Source: Athripsodes cinereus (taxonomy: Eukaryota > Arthropoda > Insecta > Trichoptera > Leptoceridae). Taken from it: a stretch of 64,000 nt of DNA. Numbering within the stretch: position 1 is the stretch's first letter; each line of letters begins with the position of its first letter. Positions 1 to 12,255 of this stretch are shown piece by piece. The translations under genes were made by a program, and so were the position numbers. Below the pieces are notes generated by a model that did not search any database, was not told the DNA's origin, and saw only the letters and a program-made list of their open reading frames with translations. The DNA lies in assembly GCA_947579605.1 (NCBI GenBank), contig OX388305.1, positions 20,721,542 through 20,785,541 of the forward strand, in the 5' to 3' direction.

Positions 1-1734
1 GAACCGTTATAATGACTTTGCAAGCTTTGGATAAACGCCAGATCTATTATTTTTCAATGAAAACACTTCCAGTTTCATAACATATGGGCGGGAGGGAGTA
101 TATTTTGTGATATATGTAGGTGTTAACGTAAAATCTACTTTTATGCAGGCTGAATATTATACTCACATACCTACGTCCTTTACCAAATTATTATTCATTT
201 TATCGAATATTTGCAACTTTTTTGAAAGCTACCGGTGAAAAATGATTCCGAGCCTTTGTTATAATAATAAACTTCCAAATCCCTCGTCTAAGAAACGAAA
301 TCCTGGAATATTGTTATAAATTGAAAATTATTTTTCCACCATCGACGAATATATATTTTTTCTTTTTTCTTCATCGCTGTTGGCGAAAGTTTTAAGGTAT
401 CGTAAAATTTTATTGTTTACTTTTGTTTATGTTCATCGTCTTTTTTTTCACCTCTAAGACCCCAAAGACGATCGAATGGACCGTCTTGAAAATACAAAAT
501 CACTCCATTTTTTTGCATGCTTTTATATATTATGATAGAATAAGGGTTTTATTAAATCTCTACTGGCTTTACCTAACCCCGAGTCTAGTTTTAGAACTTT
601 TCCTGATCCTCCATATAATTATATTAAATACACAGGATAGAATATAAAAAGAAACCAGATATTATTCCATATATTTTTTCAGCTATCTTAAGCGGAAGGT
701 GTTAATATTAGTAGTTAACCTTTTAAATTAATCAAATGAAGTTAACATGCCAATATATATTTTAGTATAAAATAATAATCGATTTAGATTACTGGGTTAG
801 GGTGAAGATATCGCAGCCTAGGAATAAACTCGTCCTCTGAGCATGAAAATAGAATTATAACTTATAATAACTATGTAAAACGTTTTGATTTTGGTTATGA
901 CCAAAGTACAGTAATTTTATTAATTGATAGGTAGGTACCCAGTGTTCTGATTTAAGTGGACTTATAAATATCTTTCTTCATATATATGTATATTGAAAAT
1001 TTCACAATGTATTTTAATTTAAATTCACATTAAAACTGGGTTCTATACGTTATATGTAGGGTTTTATTACTACATATACAGCATTTTTATTTAAAGGTGA
1101 GTTGGTAGAAATTTGATCGTTTGAATAAAATATGTAGCTGTAAATAAATAATTCGCATTTAATCTTTATGTATTTTTGTGTCGAATCGGTTGTAGTCAAT
1201 GCACAAAATAATAATGATTGGTTAACCCCTTGAAGACGAGTGGAATGATATTATAAAATAGCACAATGGAATTTAATGCTTACACAATAATTAATTTACA
1301 AATAAGTTGTTTGAGATCGAAAGTGGATAAAACAAAAATGCCATTTTTTTTGTTGCTAAAACCACATGCAAAGTTTTCATCTCACATAATATTCTAAAAA
1401 CAAAACCATTAATGCTGGTTCGAGCAAATGAAAATGATGGTATACACATTATTAAACCAAGCTGTTGGTGTTATTATCTTCAAAATACACAATTTAATAA
1501 AAAGTTATAATAAATTATTATTTGAAACTGTTTTTGAATTTAAAAATCTGTATATTGTTTAAAATAACTATTAGATTAATATCCTCTGAATATTCAAAAA
1601 GTATTTCATATTTTTCTGTTGTACTAATACAACAATAAATACATGTACAAGTGTAGTTATTCTATTGTTTTTGTTTATCAACCGAAAATTTTTAAGACAA
1701 CGTCTGTAAATAAAGACAACGACACCTGATAAGA
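1..1734. other. AT-rich region without recognisable gene
   Basis: The stretch is strongly AT-rich with short, frequently stopped reading frames on both strands. The longest frame (423-647) has a low-complexity hydrophobic composition and no motif I recognise. I see no splice-bounded coding signal, RNA gene or terminal-repeat pair. It is best described as intergenic or intronic DNA. Confidence 0.6.
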
Positions 1735-1795
1735 GGCCTGAGTCAATAACACATTTTCACGTTACGTTTTCGTTCCGTTAACGTTCGAGTATAGA
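1735..1795 (+). repeat. Partial arm of a palindromic MITE family
   Basis: The sequence after 1735 (GGCCTGAGTCAATAACACA, then CACGTTACGTTTTCGTTC) closely resembles one arm of the perfect foldback element at 62473-62647 (GGCCTAGTCAAAACACA, then GCGTTACGTTTTCGTTC). Only one arm is present, so this is a truncated, older relative. The outer boundary coincides with the GGCCTAGTC-like terminus. Basis: direct comparison by eye. Confidence 0.55.
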
Positions 1796-3775
1796 GGAAG
1801 TTGCAAGCAAGTGTCAATTTTGTATTGTTTTGATAACACTGCACACTACTTTTTATGCACTATGCACTATGCACTAGGTATTTTCTTTTTTACTTTGATG
1901 TTATTATTTAAAAATTCTAAACATCTGATAAATTTAGGATCTCTGCTGGTTTATAAATTGAATGTACATTTTATTTGTATGTATTTGACTGTTTGATTAT
2001 GTAAATATTATTAAAAGTAAATAAAAATGGGGTAGCCCATGGAATAACCACACACTAAAAACACGCTAGTCTTTCCCATGCCACTAAAAAAATAAGACAC
2101 TCTATCTAGAATCATGATGGCATAACTAATTTTTTTATGAATCGAGAATTTGTAATGCCTCTTTTTTCATGTTTGACGAATACCTTTTTTTAACAGGAAC
2201 TACGCGTGATTATATAAAAAAATGAGAGACCTTTTGAACGTCGGGGACTCCAAGGAATAAAAACTTTTCGTACTTACCTAACTTTGTGTCATGTCAACCT
2301 TGAAGGCTGTGTCCATATGTGCCCACTACTAATGTTATTATGTACGTTCCATCTGAGAAGTAAAATTTAATAATAATCCGTCTGACCATTATTATAACGG
2401 ACGAGTACGTTTTGGGACTTCTAAGGCAATTTGACCGTAACTTAAGGTAGAGTCATCAAAATTATTACATTATTGTGCCTGCCTACAATATTGCCATTTA
2501 TTTTCTGTCTCACAATGGCCCACATTTATTTTTTGTAACTTTGAAGGTTGATTCCGAACATTTCACAACACAAATAAAGGTTGGAGGCTATTGTACGAAT
2601 TTTATTTATGTGTTTATTTATTTCGTCAAATAAATGGCATAAACCTTTTACAAAAATATCGATTTATAAATAATGTTCATATTTGATTTCAAACAAACTT
2701 AGATACTATACAATTAAGAAGTAAAACATATAATTATGTATTCGCTGTCTTTATGTTTCCTTAGTAGAATTCATTAATAAAATAGAAAACAAATGCTTTT
2801 TTCAACTGTGATTTTTATTTCATTATGAAGGACGCCTTTCGTCTAATAAGATTGAAAATGTCCTTTAACGATGAAATACATCTCTCTCAATAAAAGACAT
2901 ACAAGTAGGTAGTGGAAAAATAAGTATATATTTTTTTATTAAAAAATGTAACAATGTATACGTAAAAATACTAATAGCAACAATAAAGAAATATTCACGC
3001 AAATTCTTTATAGGAAACTCACTTTCCATGTTGGTACATATACCTTAATAAAATTGACATTAATAATACTATGGTACTATGATGACCACATCGAGTCAAC
3101 AACAAAAAATAAACATTTAAAAACTTTATCAGATTTTTACATACACTGTGTGCATATCTGATTCTGTACTGTTTTAATTTTTTTTATTGAATTGACGAAG
3201 TCAAGCTAGCTACTACTAGCCTAATAATATTATTATTTTTCTACTATTAACGCAAATTTAAGTAGGTAATCCCTTTTACTGACATATTATATATAAAAAG
3301 AAATTTCAACTGAAGAATGAGTTGAGCAAATATCATAATAAGAAATGATATAAAATATGGCGTAAGTTTTATATTCGTATGTATGTAAAAAAAAACGACA
3401 TATCCTTAGATCAATGACGCATACGATTCACTCGTAATACTGAAACAAATAAAAAATATATGAATTTCGCTGTATCTGTTTACGTTATTATGAAAACGCA
3501 TGCTATATTTTGTTCTGAGTTTGTTGTATTCTTCTGAGGAAGTAATAAAATGTATCATGCAATTTCTGAGTTTACGATTATTGCAATCTGAATGTTTCGT
3601 ACAACTTTGTTAGAGTATTATTAGGATAAATCTAACCCTGACCCAATTGTCATATTAGATAGACACACTCACCAGTTTTTTGACTGAGTAGATTTTATAT
3701 CTAATTTATATGTAAATTATTCATAACACGACATTACATCTTATGTTATATTTAAATATGTATTCAAACAGTCAA
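1796..3775. other. AT-rich region, no gene seen
   Basis: No recognisable coding sequence. It contains a LINE-type 3' tail near 2605-2655, listed separately, and otherwise A/T homopolymer runs and short frames such as 1811-1996, which has no known motif. Confidence 0.55.
2605..2655 (-). repeat. LINE/SINE-like 3' end with TAAA-type tail
   Basis: Read on the minus strand, a core like AAAAGGTTTATGCCATTTA is followed by an ATAAATAAACA-type simple repeat. The same arrangement (GGCTTTTGCCGT-like core, then TAAA repeats) recurs at 10614, 13728, 22187, 37697, 46131 and 61585. The recurrence in both orientations indicates a dispersed retroposon 3' end rather than a random microsatellite. Confidence 0.5.
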
Positions 3776-4030
3776 CTTAGGCTACATCAGGACATAATAT
3801 GGTTAGACAGACTACGACAAAAAGTAGAAAACATCATCAATCAGTATATGGAAGAAATTAATGTTTAAGATAGGTGGCAATCTACTGCCTTAGAACAAAA
3901 AGCTTGGATATCTGATTTTACAGATGGCAAACTTTAACAAGAGCTGAACGGTAGTTGTAATAAATTAAGCTTTGGAAAACTTCAAATTTTCTGTCATAAA
4001 CTTAATGAAAAACTACAATACCTTTACTGA
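3776..4030 (+). pseudogene. Possible decayed coding fragment, unidentified
   Basis: One forward frame reads through 85 codons with only two internal TAA stops (near 3866 and 3937), ending at TGA 4028-4030. Its composition (charged and aromatic residues, for example IIWLDRLRQKVENIIN and DRWQSTALEQKAWISDF) looks more protein-like than the AT-rich surroundings. I do not recognise the family. It could be a worn transposon gene fragment or chance. No terminal repeats were found around it. Confidence 0.25.
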
Positions 4031-6541
4031 AACAACGAATAGTAGCATACTACTCGAAGTACGTATTATAGTAGATTGATTAAATTATCCTCTGAAATAA
4101 ATATTAATTATAATAAAAGGAAAAAACTTAATTATATAAACGAACGACAAACTATTAATATGATAGTAAAATATTTATCTATATTTATATGATTAAGTAC
4201 CTATAGCAAGAAACTTATAACTGTCTTGTAAAAATTAACTGCCGTTAAAACGACATCTTTGGATTGGCTTTATTATATTACCAAATAGCTTTATCGTCGT
4301 AAGCTTTCCATCAAAGTTCTCAATACGTACCAAGCATATTTATTTATGGAGGACAAATTGACAATTATTTTTTTATTCATCTATGAATTATTTTTATCAT
4401 ATTATTCTTCAAACATAATATTTCTAAAATTCTTCTATATTTTTCACACTTTATTTGCTTTACTGTTTTGGAACCAATATATATTTTTCCATTTGAGTCA
4501 GTGGCATGCTTTATCGAAGTAGTTGAGCAGTTATGTAAACATACAGACTTAATTTAATATATAATTTTGTACGATAAATCCCATAACGACTACATTTGAA
4601 AACTTTTTCTATAAAAACGAAAGAGTGTTATTTGATTCTGGGATGTCACGTAGTAAATAAATTCTATTTGAATTTGTCGTATCCTATCTCGTAACGCCGT
4701 GTCCTTTTTGTCGTGATATTATGTACGATTCAATTGTTAATTTTATAAATCTATTTGATGTTGATACCTATCTATAAGTCGTCTTCAACGTCAGTACTTA
4801 AATATAAATCTATTTAATTTCATTCACTAGGTACTTGCTAATTCACTATAAACATAGTTGAGTTATAATAGTTTTGTTATTATTAATGTTACAACAAATC
4901 AAAGTTTTGTGAAGAGAATATAATTATAGTTATATAACAAACTGTTGAAGAATATTTCATAGGAAATATATGTAAAGCTTTCTAGGTAAACTGAAGTAGT
5001 ATCGTAACTAGTTCCAACTCCATATTTTACCTGAAAATAAGCGTCAAATAAAAAAGTCAATGTTAAGATTGAGATTAACACATTTGTAAAAAAATAATGA
5101 AAAATGTTTGACACATTGAGTCTACGCCAAAGATAAATTAGGCGAATTCGTCTGAAGTTTTCAAATTTTCTATTTAACTTGGCACGTATTCCTAAAATAT
5201 TGCATCGTATTAGATGCTACAATTACGTATTTCTTGCTTCTCTCAGGAGAATTGAATGTATTCAAACCAAACGTTGTAAACAATAAATAAAGACAATTAA
5301 CAATGAATATGAAAAGTCTGGAACAAATAACAATAAATTATAATTATCAATCCTACTTTATCCTATTTTGGACCAGAAACCGAAGTAAGGTGTCCAGAGT
5401 CTACAATGAACTTTTAGAAGGTGAAACTCGAGAATCGCCGATACCAGTTTAATGAAAAGATAATTTCCTCCCAAAAGGAATATTCTTCCTCTACTTTCCC
5501 TTTAACAATCATGATAACAACAAACAAACAATGCGTTCGTCCAACTGATCCCGCCGCAAACAGCAACAATCATTTACATACATAAATTGAATTTATTATT
5601 TTTGACGTTTTGCAAAAACAGACGAAAATATATCAAACAAAAATATTATTTACAGAGATCCCATCGCATCATTTCATTTGGAAAATTTGTGATTCTCAGA
5701 AAATTAGATTTGAAACTATTTTGATTAAGTAAGTGAAGTACTTCCCCGAAGTTGTTTATTCATTTGATTTTGTCGTGTTTAAATAAATTTCTCTCAATGA
5801 ATAAGAAAGGTTTCATTGTTAACCATTAAATAACAAAACCGTAATTGTTATTATATCGTTGATTCTATAGAATATAATAACTCTCTGTGATTTTATTTAT
5901 TTATTTATTCTTTTTGCAAATCATCATTATAAAACAGTGTTATCAAAACAATACAAAATTCAATATGTTAGATAGATATGTAGTTGCATTGTATGTATTG
6001 TAGTGATTTCATCCATTTAACCATGACATAGTATCAAATACCTTATAAAAACCAATATACCTGTATGCAATATTATCAACAATACCTACATACCAAAGGA
6101 GAAAAGCAAAACTAAAATAATATTTAACACATCCAAAACGGAATATCGACTACGGATTTGAAAGCGAGGAGGGGGCGCTAGGGACGTGTTGAAAGACAAC
6201 AGTTTTTTCTTGACTTTTCATCTGATTTTAAACATTGAACGATTTTGAAACTCGATGGGAAGATTAAAGATTGTTTTAGAAATGAGCACTGTAAACTGAG
6301 AATGATTTAAAGAAAGTAATATGAATTCAACTCTATTCTGTTTGCTGTTAGGCGTCCTTAAAATGATCTATTCACATAACATCACATGTAAGGCAATTAA
6401 CTCGTTTTTCAACTAAGCAATGTGATAATTTTTCAAATAAGTCACCAATCCTGACTTCCTAATTTTTTATTGTATAGAAAGGATATCATGTGTGTTCACT
6501 CCATGCTGTTAGTTTGATGACAAATCTACTTTAGAGGTACA
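4031..6541. other. AT-rich region, no gene seen
   Basis: No supported gene. The minus-strand frame 4899-5114 is short and matches nothing I know. A TTTA-type simple repeat near 5897-5912 resembles the tails of the dispersed retroposon ends elsewhere in the window. Confidence 0.55.
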
Positions 6542-6545
6542 AATG

Positions 6546-6578
6546 CTCTCGTGCATGGCATTAACAGTATAAGTCAAA
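6546..6578 (+). repeat. Left terminal inverted repeat
   Basis: 33 bp beginning CTCTCGTGCATGGC and ending AAGTCAAA; the reverse complement of 10064-10096 as far as I can read. Immediately preceded by AATG. Confidence 0.75.
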
Positions 6579-6770
6579 TTTCAACATTTTACAGGAGAGC
6601 ATTTTAAAGTTTTTAAAATAAGCTTCTGAAGTCAAATATTGATATAAAGACGTGAAATTTACAATTTCAATGTAAAATGTGTATTATTTTGTTACTGTGT
6701 ATACAAAAGTTTAAAAATAACTTAAATAAAGGATTAAATTGACTTGTACTCATAGATTCTGATATAAAAA

Positions 6771-6915
6771 TGACATATACTATTAGATTCTTACATATAC
6801 TGTTGATGTCAGTAGTGTGTTGGTATCTGGTTTCAGTGACATATACTGTTAGATTCTTACATATACTGTTGATGTCAGTTGAGTTGGTAATTTGTTTGTG
6901 ACGTATACTACTAAA
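6771..6915 (+). repeat. Subterminal tandem repeat array
   Basis: Two copies of a roughly 66-bp unit. Each contains GACATATACTRTTAGATTCT followed by TACATATACTGTTGATGTCA, with a third partial copy (GACGTATACTACTAAATG). The inner motif matches the terminus of the element and recurs near its right end. Confidence 0.65.
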
Positions 6916-7125
6916 TGCAACTTTTTCATAGGCTAGCTCTAAAAATAATATTAAAAATCATCCAATTTCATAAAAACAGACACTTCTTTGGAAGACTAAA
7001 AAACATAGGTACTTCGTTTTGTAATGGTATAGATTGCAAGTTTCCATGGTGGTTTCTCATTATCCACTGTGAGTGTTTAGGAAACTATTTTCATATTTTG
7101 TCTCCCAACTGATGTTACCATCTTC

Positions 7126-9674
7126 CAGGGTTGCAGCTCTCCTAAACTTCATCCATCCTCAGACAAATGGATCCTTAAATTCGCAGACAGACTTGCCCAG
7201 AAGGGCCCTGAAGAGTCAGTGCCAAAACATAATGAAATATCTCAATCCTATTCCCACTTTGCTCTTGGAGAAATTGACAAAAAGTTTAATGACAAGGAAC
7301 TAAAGCTGGTCCTGAACTGCGTTACAGATACATCTCCAGGAATCGATGGAATAACGTATAGCCTTATACAAAGAGTTTCTCTAGAATATTTACTTAACAT
7401 TATTAAAAATATTTTCATCATAGGCAATATATCTTGCTCGAGGAAAACTCAGATCATTATTCCAATCTTGAAAGCAGAGACTGACCCAAACCAGGGCCAA
7501 TCATATCGACCAATTGCACTCTCCTCAGCAATAGCCAAAAATACAGAACACATGTTGAAAAATCGACTAGATTGATTCATAGAAGGTAACAGGAAGCAGC
7601 CATCTTGGTTATCCAATTTCAGTAAGAGAATGGGAGTCCTGGACAGCGTAGCTATTTTGGTCACAGATGTTCACGTATCTTTATCGAGGAGAAAGCTCTT
7701 GGGAGGTGTTTGCTTGGACATCAATAGTGCTTTCGATAATGTTATTATTTTTATACTATGTGCAAAGCTTGATCAATTGGACATTCCTTCTACCCTATCC
7801 GGACGTGAACAGAACCCGCAATCACCCTCCTATTAGAAAGACCATTCACAGGTGATTGCCGCAAGGCTCAGTGTTCTCACCCATTCTATTCAACTTGTAC
7901 ACGCATGATGTTTATCAGTCAATATCTACAGATGTCCAAATTTTGAAATCTGCGGATGATTTGTTTGTATATTGCTTCGATAAATCCATGGACAACTTCC
8001 AGGTTTCCTTGCAATCAGAGTTGTCGGAACATGGCCTTAATGCTTCCTTCCAGAAGTGCAAAAGCATAGTATTCTCCAGAAAACTCCGTCTAGTCTACCT
8101 GAAATTTTGATTTGACCAACGGTTGATTAATTCTTTTAACGAAATAAGATTCCTGGAGGTCACATTGGTCACTGGTATTTGATGGACCTCATTCCTTGAA
8201 CTCATACACCACAAATGTCAGACCGGCCTCAACATCATGAGAGCCGTCTCCAGGGTCTGGTGAGGTTGCCACCCCGCGACTCAGAAAATCTTTTATACAG
8301 CATTTATCTGCAGCCATTTGGACTTTGGATCCTTTTTAATAACCCCAACCTTCATGAAAACTTGTTGAGACCGGATCCGGTCTCCGTCTCTTCCGTTAAT
8401 TACGGATAATCCTCCCCTATCAACGCATTACAGGTGGAGGCTGCAGATCCCCCACTTGGACTGTGCAGACATCTTATGTGTAACAGGTTTTTAGTCAAAA
8501 TCCTGCGTTTTATTAATTACCCTTTATTGATTACCCTCTGTCTCTCAAACTTCATCTCCTCTCATACTTGGTAACTCATTTACCGGTATGGAGGGGTAAA
8601 GATCCACCACCTCTTGTTACCAGCTATAGAAAAATTAAAACTCCCTTATTGCAGAGCTACACAGTCCTTATTGTATACTATTTGTCATTTCCCACACTAA
8701 GTTTTAAACCGAAAGTTGCTCTCAACTAGGTGTCAGTAATGGCATATTTGCACCTCATATTTTCAAATCGATTTTTGATTCCGATTGGCACTACTGGCAC
8801 CTATCTATACAGACAGTTCGAAAAGTGACAAAGAGCGTAAACGGGGGCTGGCTTCTTTTTTTAATATAACACTAATAAAATGTTCAGGCACAGAGACGAG
8901 TCGTCAGTCTTCTCAGCGGAATGTCTTGTTATTAGAGAGGCTATAAGGGCTCTGACCATGCGCCATTACAGGGTTAAAACTCTCCTCAGCGACTCTCAAA
9001 ACGCTCTCCAGTCCGTTTTCCCTCCAGTCCGTTCTCCCTCCAGGCCGTTCTCTCTCCAGCATTATTCCGACCAGATGATCTTTTATCTTTAGATATTAGA
9101 TACCTCCTATATAAACTTCAGATTTTGGGTGGAGAGGTGGTATTGGGTTGGATCCCGGGCAATGAGGCAGTATATCTATTGGCCATATTGGGAACGAACC
9201 TCCCTAACCCATCGGAAACTGTCTCAGCCTCCGATTACACTTTGATATTCGGCCGAAATCTCATCCAGTGCTGGCAGGCAGAGTGGTCAGAGACCAGCCA
9301 ACTCAAAGGAAGAAAGTATACCTCAATCCAACCCAATGTGTCCACGAAACTTTTATTTTTCGGAAATTTCAATGAGTAAGGCTGACACCTCCACGATCTG
9401 TATAATGAAGTTAGCTCATTGCTTTGCCAGATCGCATCTCTACCGAATCCACGTTATTGGTTCTCCTCTATGCGACCGCCTGAAGGAGGAGGACCTTGAT
9501 AATTTTTTTTTCGAATGCCCGATCAATAACTTTTACCCAACTTTGATTAACAACCTGGTACATTATAGGGTTCCGTTACCTACAAATACTTCCTTGCTCC
9601 TGGGTTCAAGAAACAAAAGTATTTTCAAACTCCTTGTCCTATTCCTTAAGACCCATTTGATAAAGCTTTGAATG
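7126..9674 (+). pseudogene. Degraded non-LTR retrotransposon: reverse transcriptase plus RNase H
   Basis: This is a 5'-truncated second ORF of a non-LTR retrotransposon, broken by stops and frameshifts. Motifs appear in the expected order. First come the RT finger blocks SPGIDGITYSLIQRVS and SYRPIALSSAIAK (7330-7540), then a TGA stop at 7573-7575. The same frame continues to the palm motif with the first catalytic aspartate, GVCLDINSAFDNV (about 7705-7743). After a frameshift come PQGSVFSPILFNLY and the catalytic box at 7952-7960, which reads SADD instead of the usual YADD. RNase H follows: IYTDSSK (near 8800), AEC in SSVFSAECLVIREA, LLSDSQNAL, and VLGWIPGNEA, where the usual His is Asn. The end has a Cys/His-like tail with DLDNFFFECPINN. 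RNase H in this position fits the I-type group of non-LTR elements; the exact clade is inferred. Not functional. Confidence 0.85.
9007..9062 (+). repeat. Short tandem repeat inside the LINE RNase H region
   Basis: About three copies of a 16-bp unit (CCAGTCCGTTYTCCCT) in a row, just after the RNase H LLSDSQNALQSV segment. This is probably local replication slippage after the LINE became inactive. Confidence 0.6.
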
Positions 9675-9754
9675 TTGTGTTTTTTGTCCTGAACTAATAA
9701 TTTTTCTTGGCAGTTTCTGGCTAGGAAGAAAGCCAACAAAAGAATAAGAGAGAC

Positions 9755-10063
9755 AGCACGTGATACCAACAGTATAAGTGAATTAGTAAGAAAAAAAACA
9801 TTCACGCGGCTCATAGTACATGTTGACTTATACTGTTGATGCCACTCACAATGTTGAAAACTAACCATAATGATTGGTCACTAAGAGTATAAGTCGACAT
9901 ATACTTTTAATGCTATACGAGTTTGAAAATAAATAAGATATACTATTAAATACAAATATTGTTTTTAAGGTCTTATAATTACAATTTGACTTTTGTTATC
10001 GATTACACATGTGTAGTTTGAGATATACTACAAGGTTCCATCAAAAAGTAAAAATTGATTTTT
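9755..10063. repeat. Subterminal motif cluster at the right end of the TIR element
   Basis: Contains ACTTATACTGTTGATGCC (near 9828), ATATACTTTTAATGC (near 9900), reverse copies AACAGTATAAGT (9770) and AGAGTATAAGTC (9886), and weaker ATATACTA forms. These match the terminal repeat core and the array at 6771-6915. The region lies between the LINE end and the right TIR. Confidence 0.55.
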
Positions 10064-10096
10064 TTTGACTTATACTGTTAATGCCATGCACGAGAG
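10064..10096 (-). repeat. Right terminal inverted repeat
   Basis: The complement of 6546-6578, ending CATGCACGAGAG and followed directly by AATG, the duplicated target bases. Confidence 0.75.
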
Positions 10097-10100
10097 AATG

Positions 10101-11669
10101 AAAACACAGATTAAACGATAATTTAATGAACAATAATTCCAACTAGTTTATTAATTTTTAGAAGATTTCTTTTAATGTTAGATAATGCGTTCGAAATGAA
10201 CAAAGCAAAATATTTTACATTCAATTATTCCTCTTAATCCATTTCGATTTCAAAACCCTACTCCTACTTGAAATATTTGAGTTTGATCCTAAGGGAGCAA
10301 TGAAAAATGTTTTTCCATGTAAACTATACAAATCTCGGTGGGAGCATCTGTAGAATAAATTTACATATACATAAATTGAGATATACATAATAATAGAAAG
10401 CTAACTTTATTCTATGAAATACCTCCTCGCCGATATTTATGATAATCAGTAGAAGATCACTCAATACAATACCTAAAAGTAATTTGTGTGAATTTTACAG
10501 TAAACAATTCATTTTAGTATGAACTGGGTTTTTGTTGGTTTTTCTGATATTTATGTACTTGGTTATATTTCTTGAAAATAATCCTAATAATATTCAGAGC
10601 AATTTAGGTCGAGTTTATTTAATTATTTTAACATTATACGGCAAAAGCCATTTACAAAATTATTACAAGAATATTTATGGTCATTTTATGGAAAATACCT
10701 ATCATTAAATGAATAAGTAAAATACAAGAAAAAAATAAAAACATTATTTTAAAAACAAATTAAAAAACAATAGGTATGTAATACAAGTCTTGGAACAATT
10801 TTTACATAAGCAACAATCACAGACGAATACAGCAAACAATATTATATAAATTAATAATTTATAAATAATTAAAACACTGTTACATTTTCACTATATTTAT
10901 TAAAACTCTAACATTGTCTAATTTTGATCTTATTTATGTAATCTAATCAAAATATGAATTTTCACAGTGTGAACACAAACACCCTTCAACAATATTATAT
11001 AAATTAGTTTACCTTTTCTCATAAAATGCTTGTTACTAAATACAATACGATATACCTAGTTTTTTATGCAGTGTTTCTTACAATTATTTTTTTTCAATTT
11101 TATATAACATGTTTTGTGCATTGCAACCTATAAGATACATAGTACTTCCTTTGCTTTGTTTGTCGAACCAAAAATAATCATGTAAATCCCAATTGGTAGG
11201 TACCTTATGAAACTCGCTATTTTGAAAGAATCAAATATGGGGAATCGTTCAAACAATACCATTATTTCTTTACATAATACCTATCACAAATTAATCCTTA
11301 GATAATGCATTAGTGCAAATACTTACCTATTAATGCATACCAAGTTCACATTCGGAACAAATAAAACAGCTTATACCATACGTAAGGTAAATAGCTCGGT
11401 TAATTTTCGAGTTTAATATTATTATAATAGTAATTGGATAAATACAATGAATAAATGTTTAACAATAGTTTGATCGTTCTTCTCGTTTCGGTATACTTAA
11501 TACCAGTTCATAATATTATTATTGTAATCTTGTACAAACTATTTAACCAAATATTGTCTAATTTGTAGTAGTCATAATATGTTAAGCATTTAAATAAGCA
11601 CACAAACAATAATTGTTACTTCCAGTACACACAAAGATTTAACTATAAAAGTCAAATTAAATAAATAAT
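10101..11669. other. AT-rich region, no gene seen
   Basis: No coding sequence recognised. It includes a minus-strand retroposon tail at 10614-10665 (AATGGCTTTTGCCGTATAA on the minus strand, then A/T repeats). Two similar CAATATTATATAAATTA segments near 10836 and 10988 suggest a small local duplication. Confidence 0.5.
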
Positions 11670-12255
11670 ATGTTACATATATGTAATACACATTGTTTTA
11701 ACAAGTCGTTAGTATACCATGTTTGTAAGGAATACTTTATTCAAAAACTACACCCGCTGGGGAGTATTAGTGAGTGTCCAAGGTTAGGAGGCCGAATAAA
11801 AGTGCCTGCAAAGAGGACAGCTGCTGGACAACACTACTACACATATCTTGTGGTGGGATGGTACAATGGCATAAAAAAAGAGAATAAATTTAAGTATTCA
11901 GATGATTTAAACGCATTTAAACTGAATATAAAGAAGGTAATTCAATAAGAAAGTATGAGGTCAAGTGATTGTGTCGTTGATGATAGGTTTGTTGTTGTTT
12001 TTTGTTGTTGATATTTTTGCTTATTTTATATAATTATGGTAAATGGATTATGTGTGTGATGTTCTATATTGATTAGGTTTGATCGAATTTGTTTGATTCT
12101 TAGTAAAAACCCTATAACCCCTCAAAGCACGAGCTCTGCTCAATTTTGAGGGTAAAAAAAAAAAAGATACTATAAAGATTTGTATAATTGTGCTGATTGT
12201 ATATTTGTATGTGTTTATTATTATCTCAATAAAATATTTGAATTTGAATGATTTA
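11670..12255 (+). pseudogene. 3' end of a non-LTR retrotransposon (RT C-terminus and 3' UTR)
   Basis: The frame ending at TAA 11946-11948 carries a C-terminal pattern common to CR1/Jockey-type reverse transcriptases: LGGRIKVPAKRTAAGQHYY, then YLVVGWYNGI, then FKLNIKKVIQ and the stop. Upstream residues (11670-11755) are less typical, so the element is 5'-truncated. About 290 bp of 3' UTR follow, with an A-run and an AATAAA (12228-12233) just before a TTTGAAT-type tail near 12240-12250. This gives the orientation and the likely 3' terminus. The clade is inferred, not tested. Confidence 0.6.

Larger units (their letters stand above)
6546..10096. mobile_element. TIR-bounded element with AATG target duplication, enclosing a LINE remnant
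   Basis: The outer edges are a long inverted repeat. The left end starts CTCTCGTGCATGGCATTAAC at 6546, and the right end (10064-10096) is its reverse complement over about 33 bp. The four bases outside are AATG on both sides (6542-6545 and 10097-10100), which is what a transposition target duplication would give. Inside each end lie many copies of a short motif (TATACTGTTRATG and its complement), the kind of subterminal repeat that transposases bind. No transposase frame is visible. The interior is mostly a broken non-LTR retrotransposon (7126-9674). The TIR and TSD length do not let me assign a superfamily with confidence; 4-bp duplications occur in Sola and Ginger types, among others. It is probably a non-autonomous DNA transposon into which a LINE inserted, or one that carries LINE sequence. 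Confidence 0.7.
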
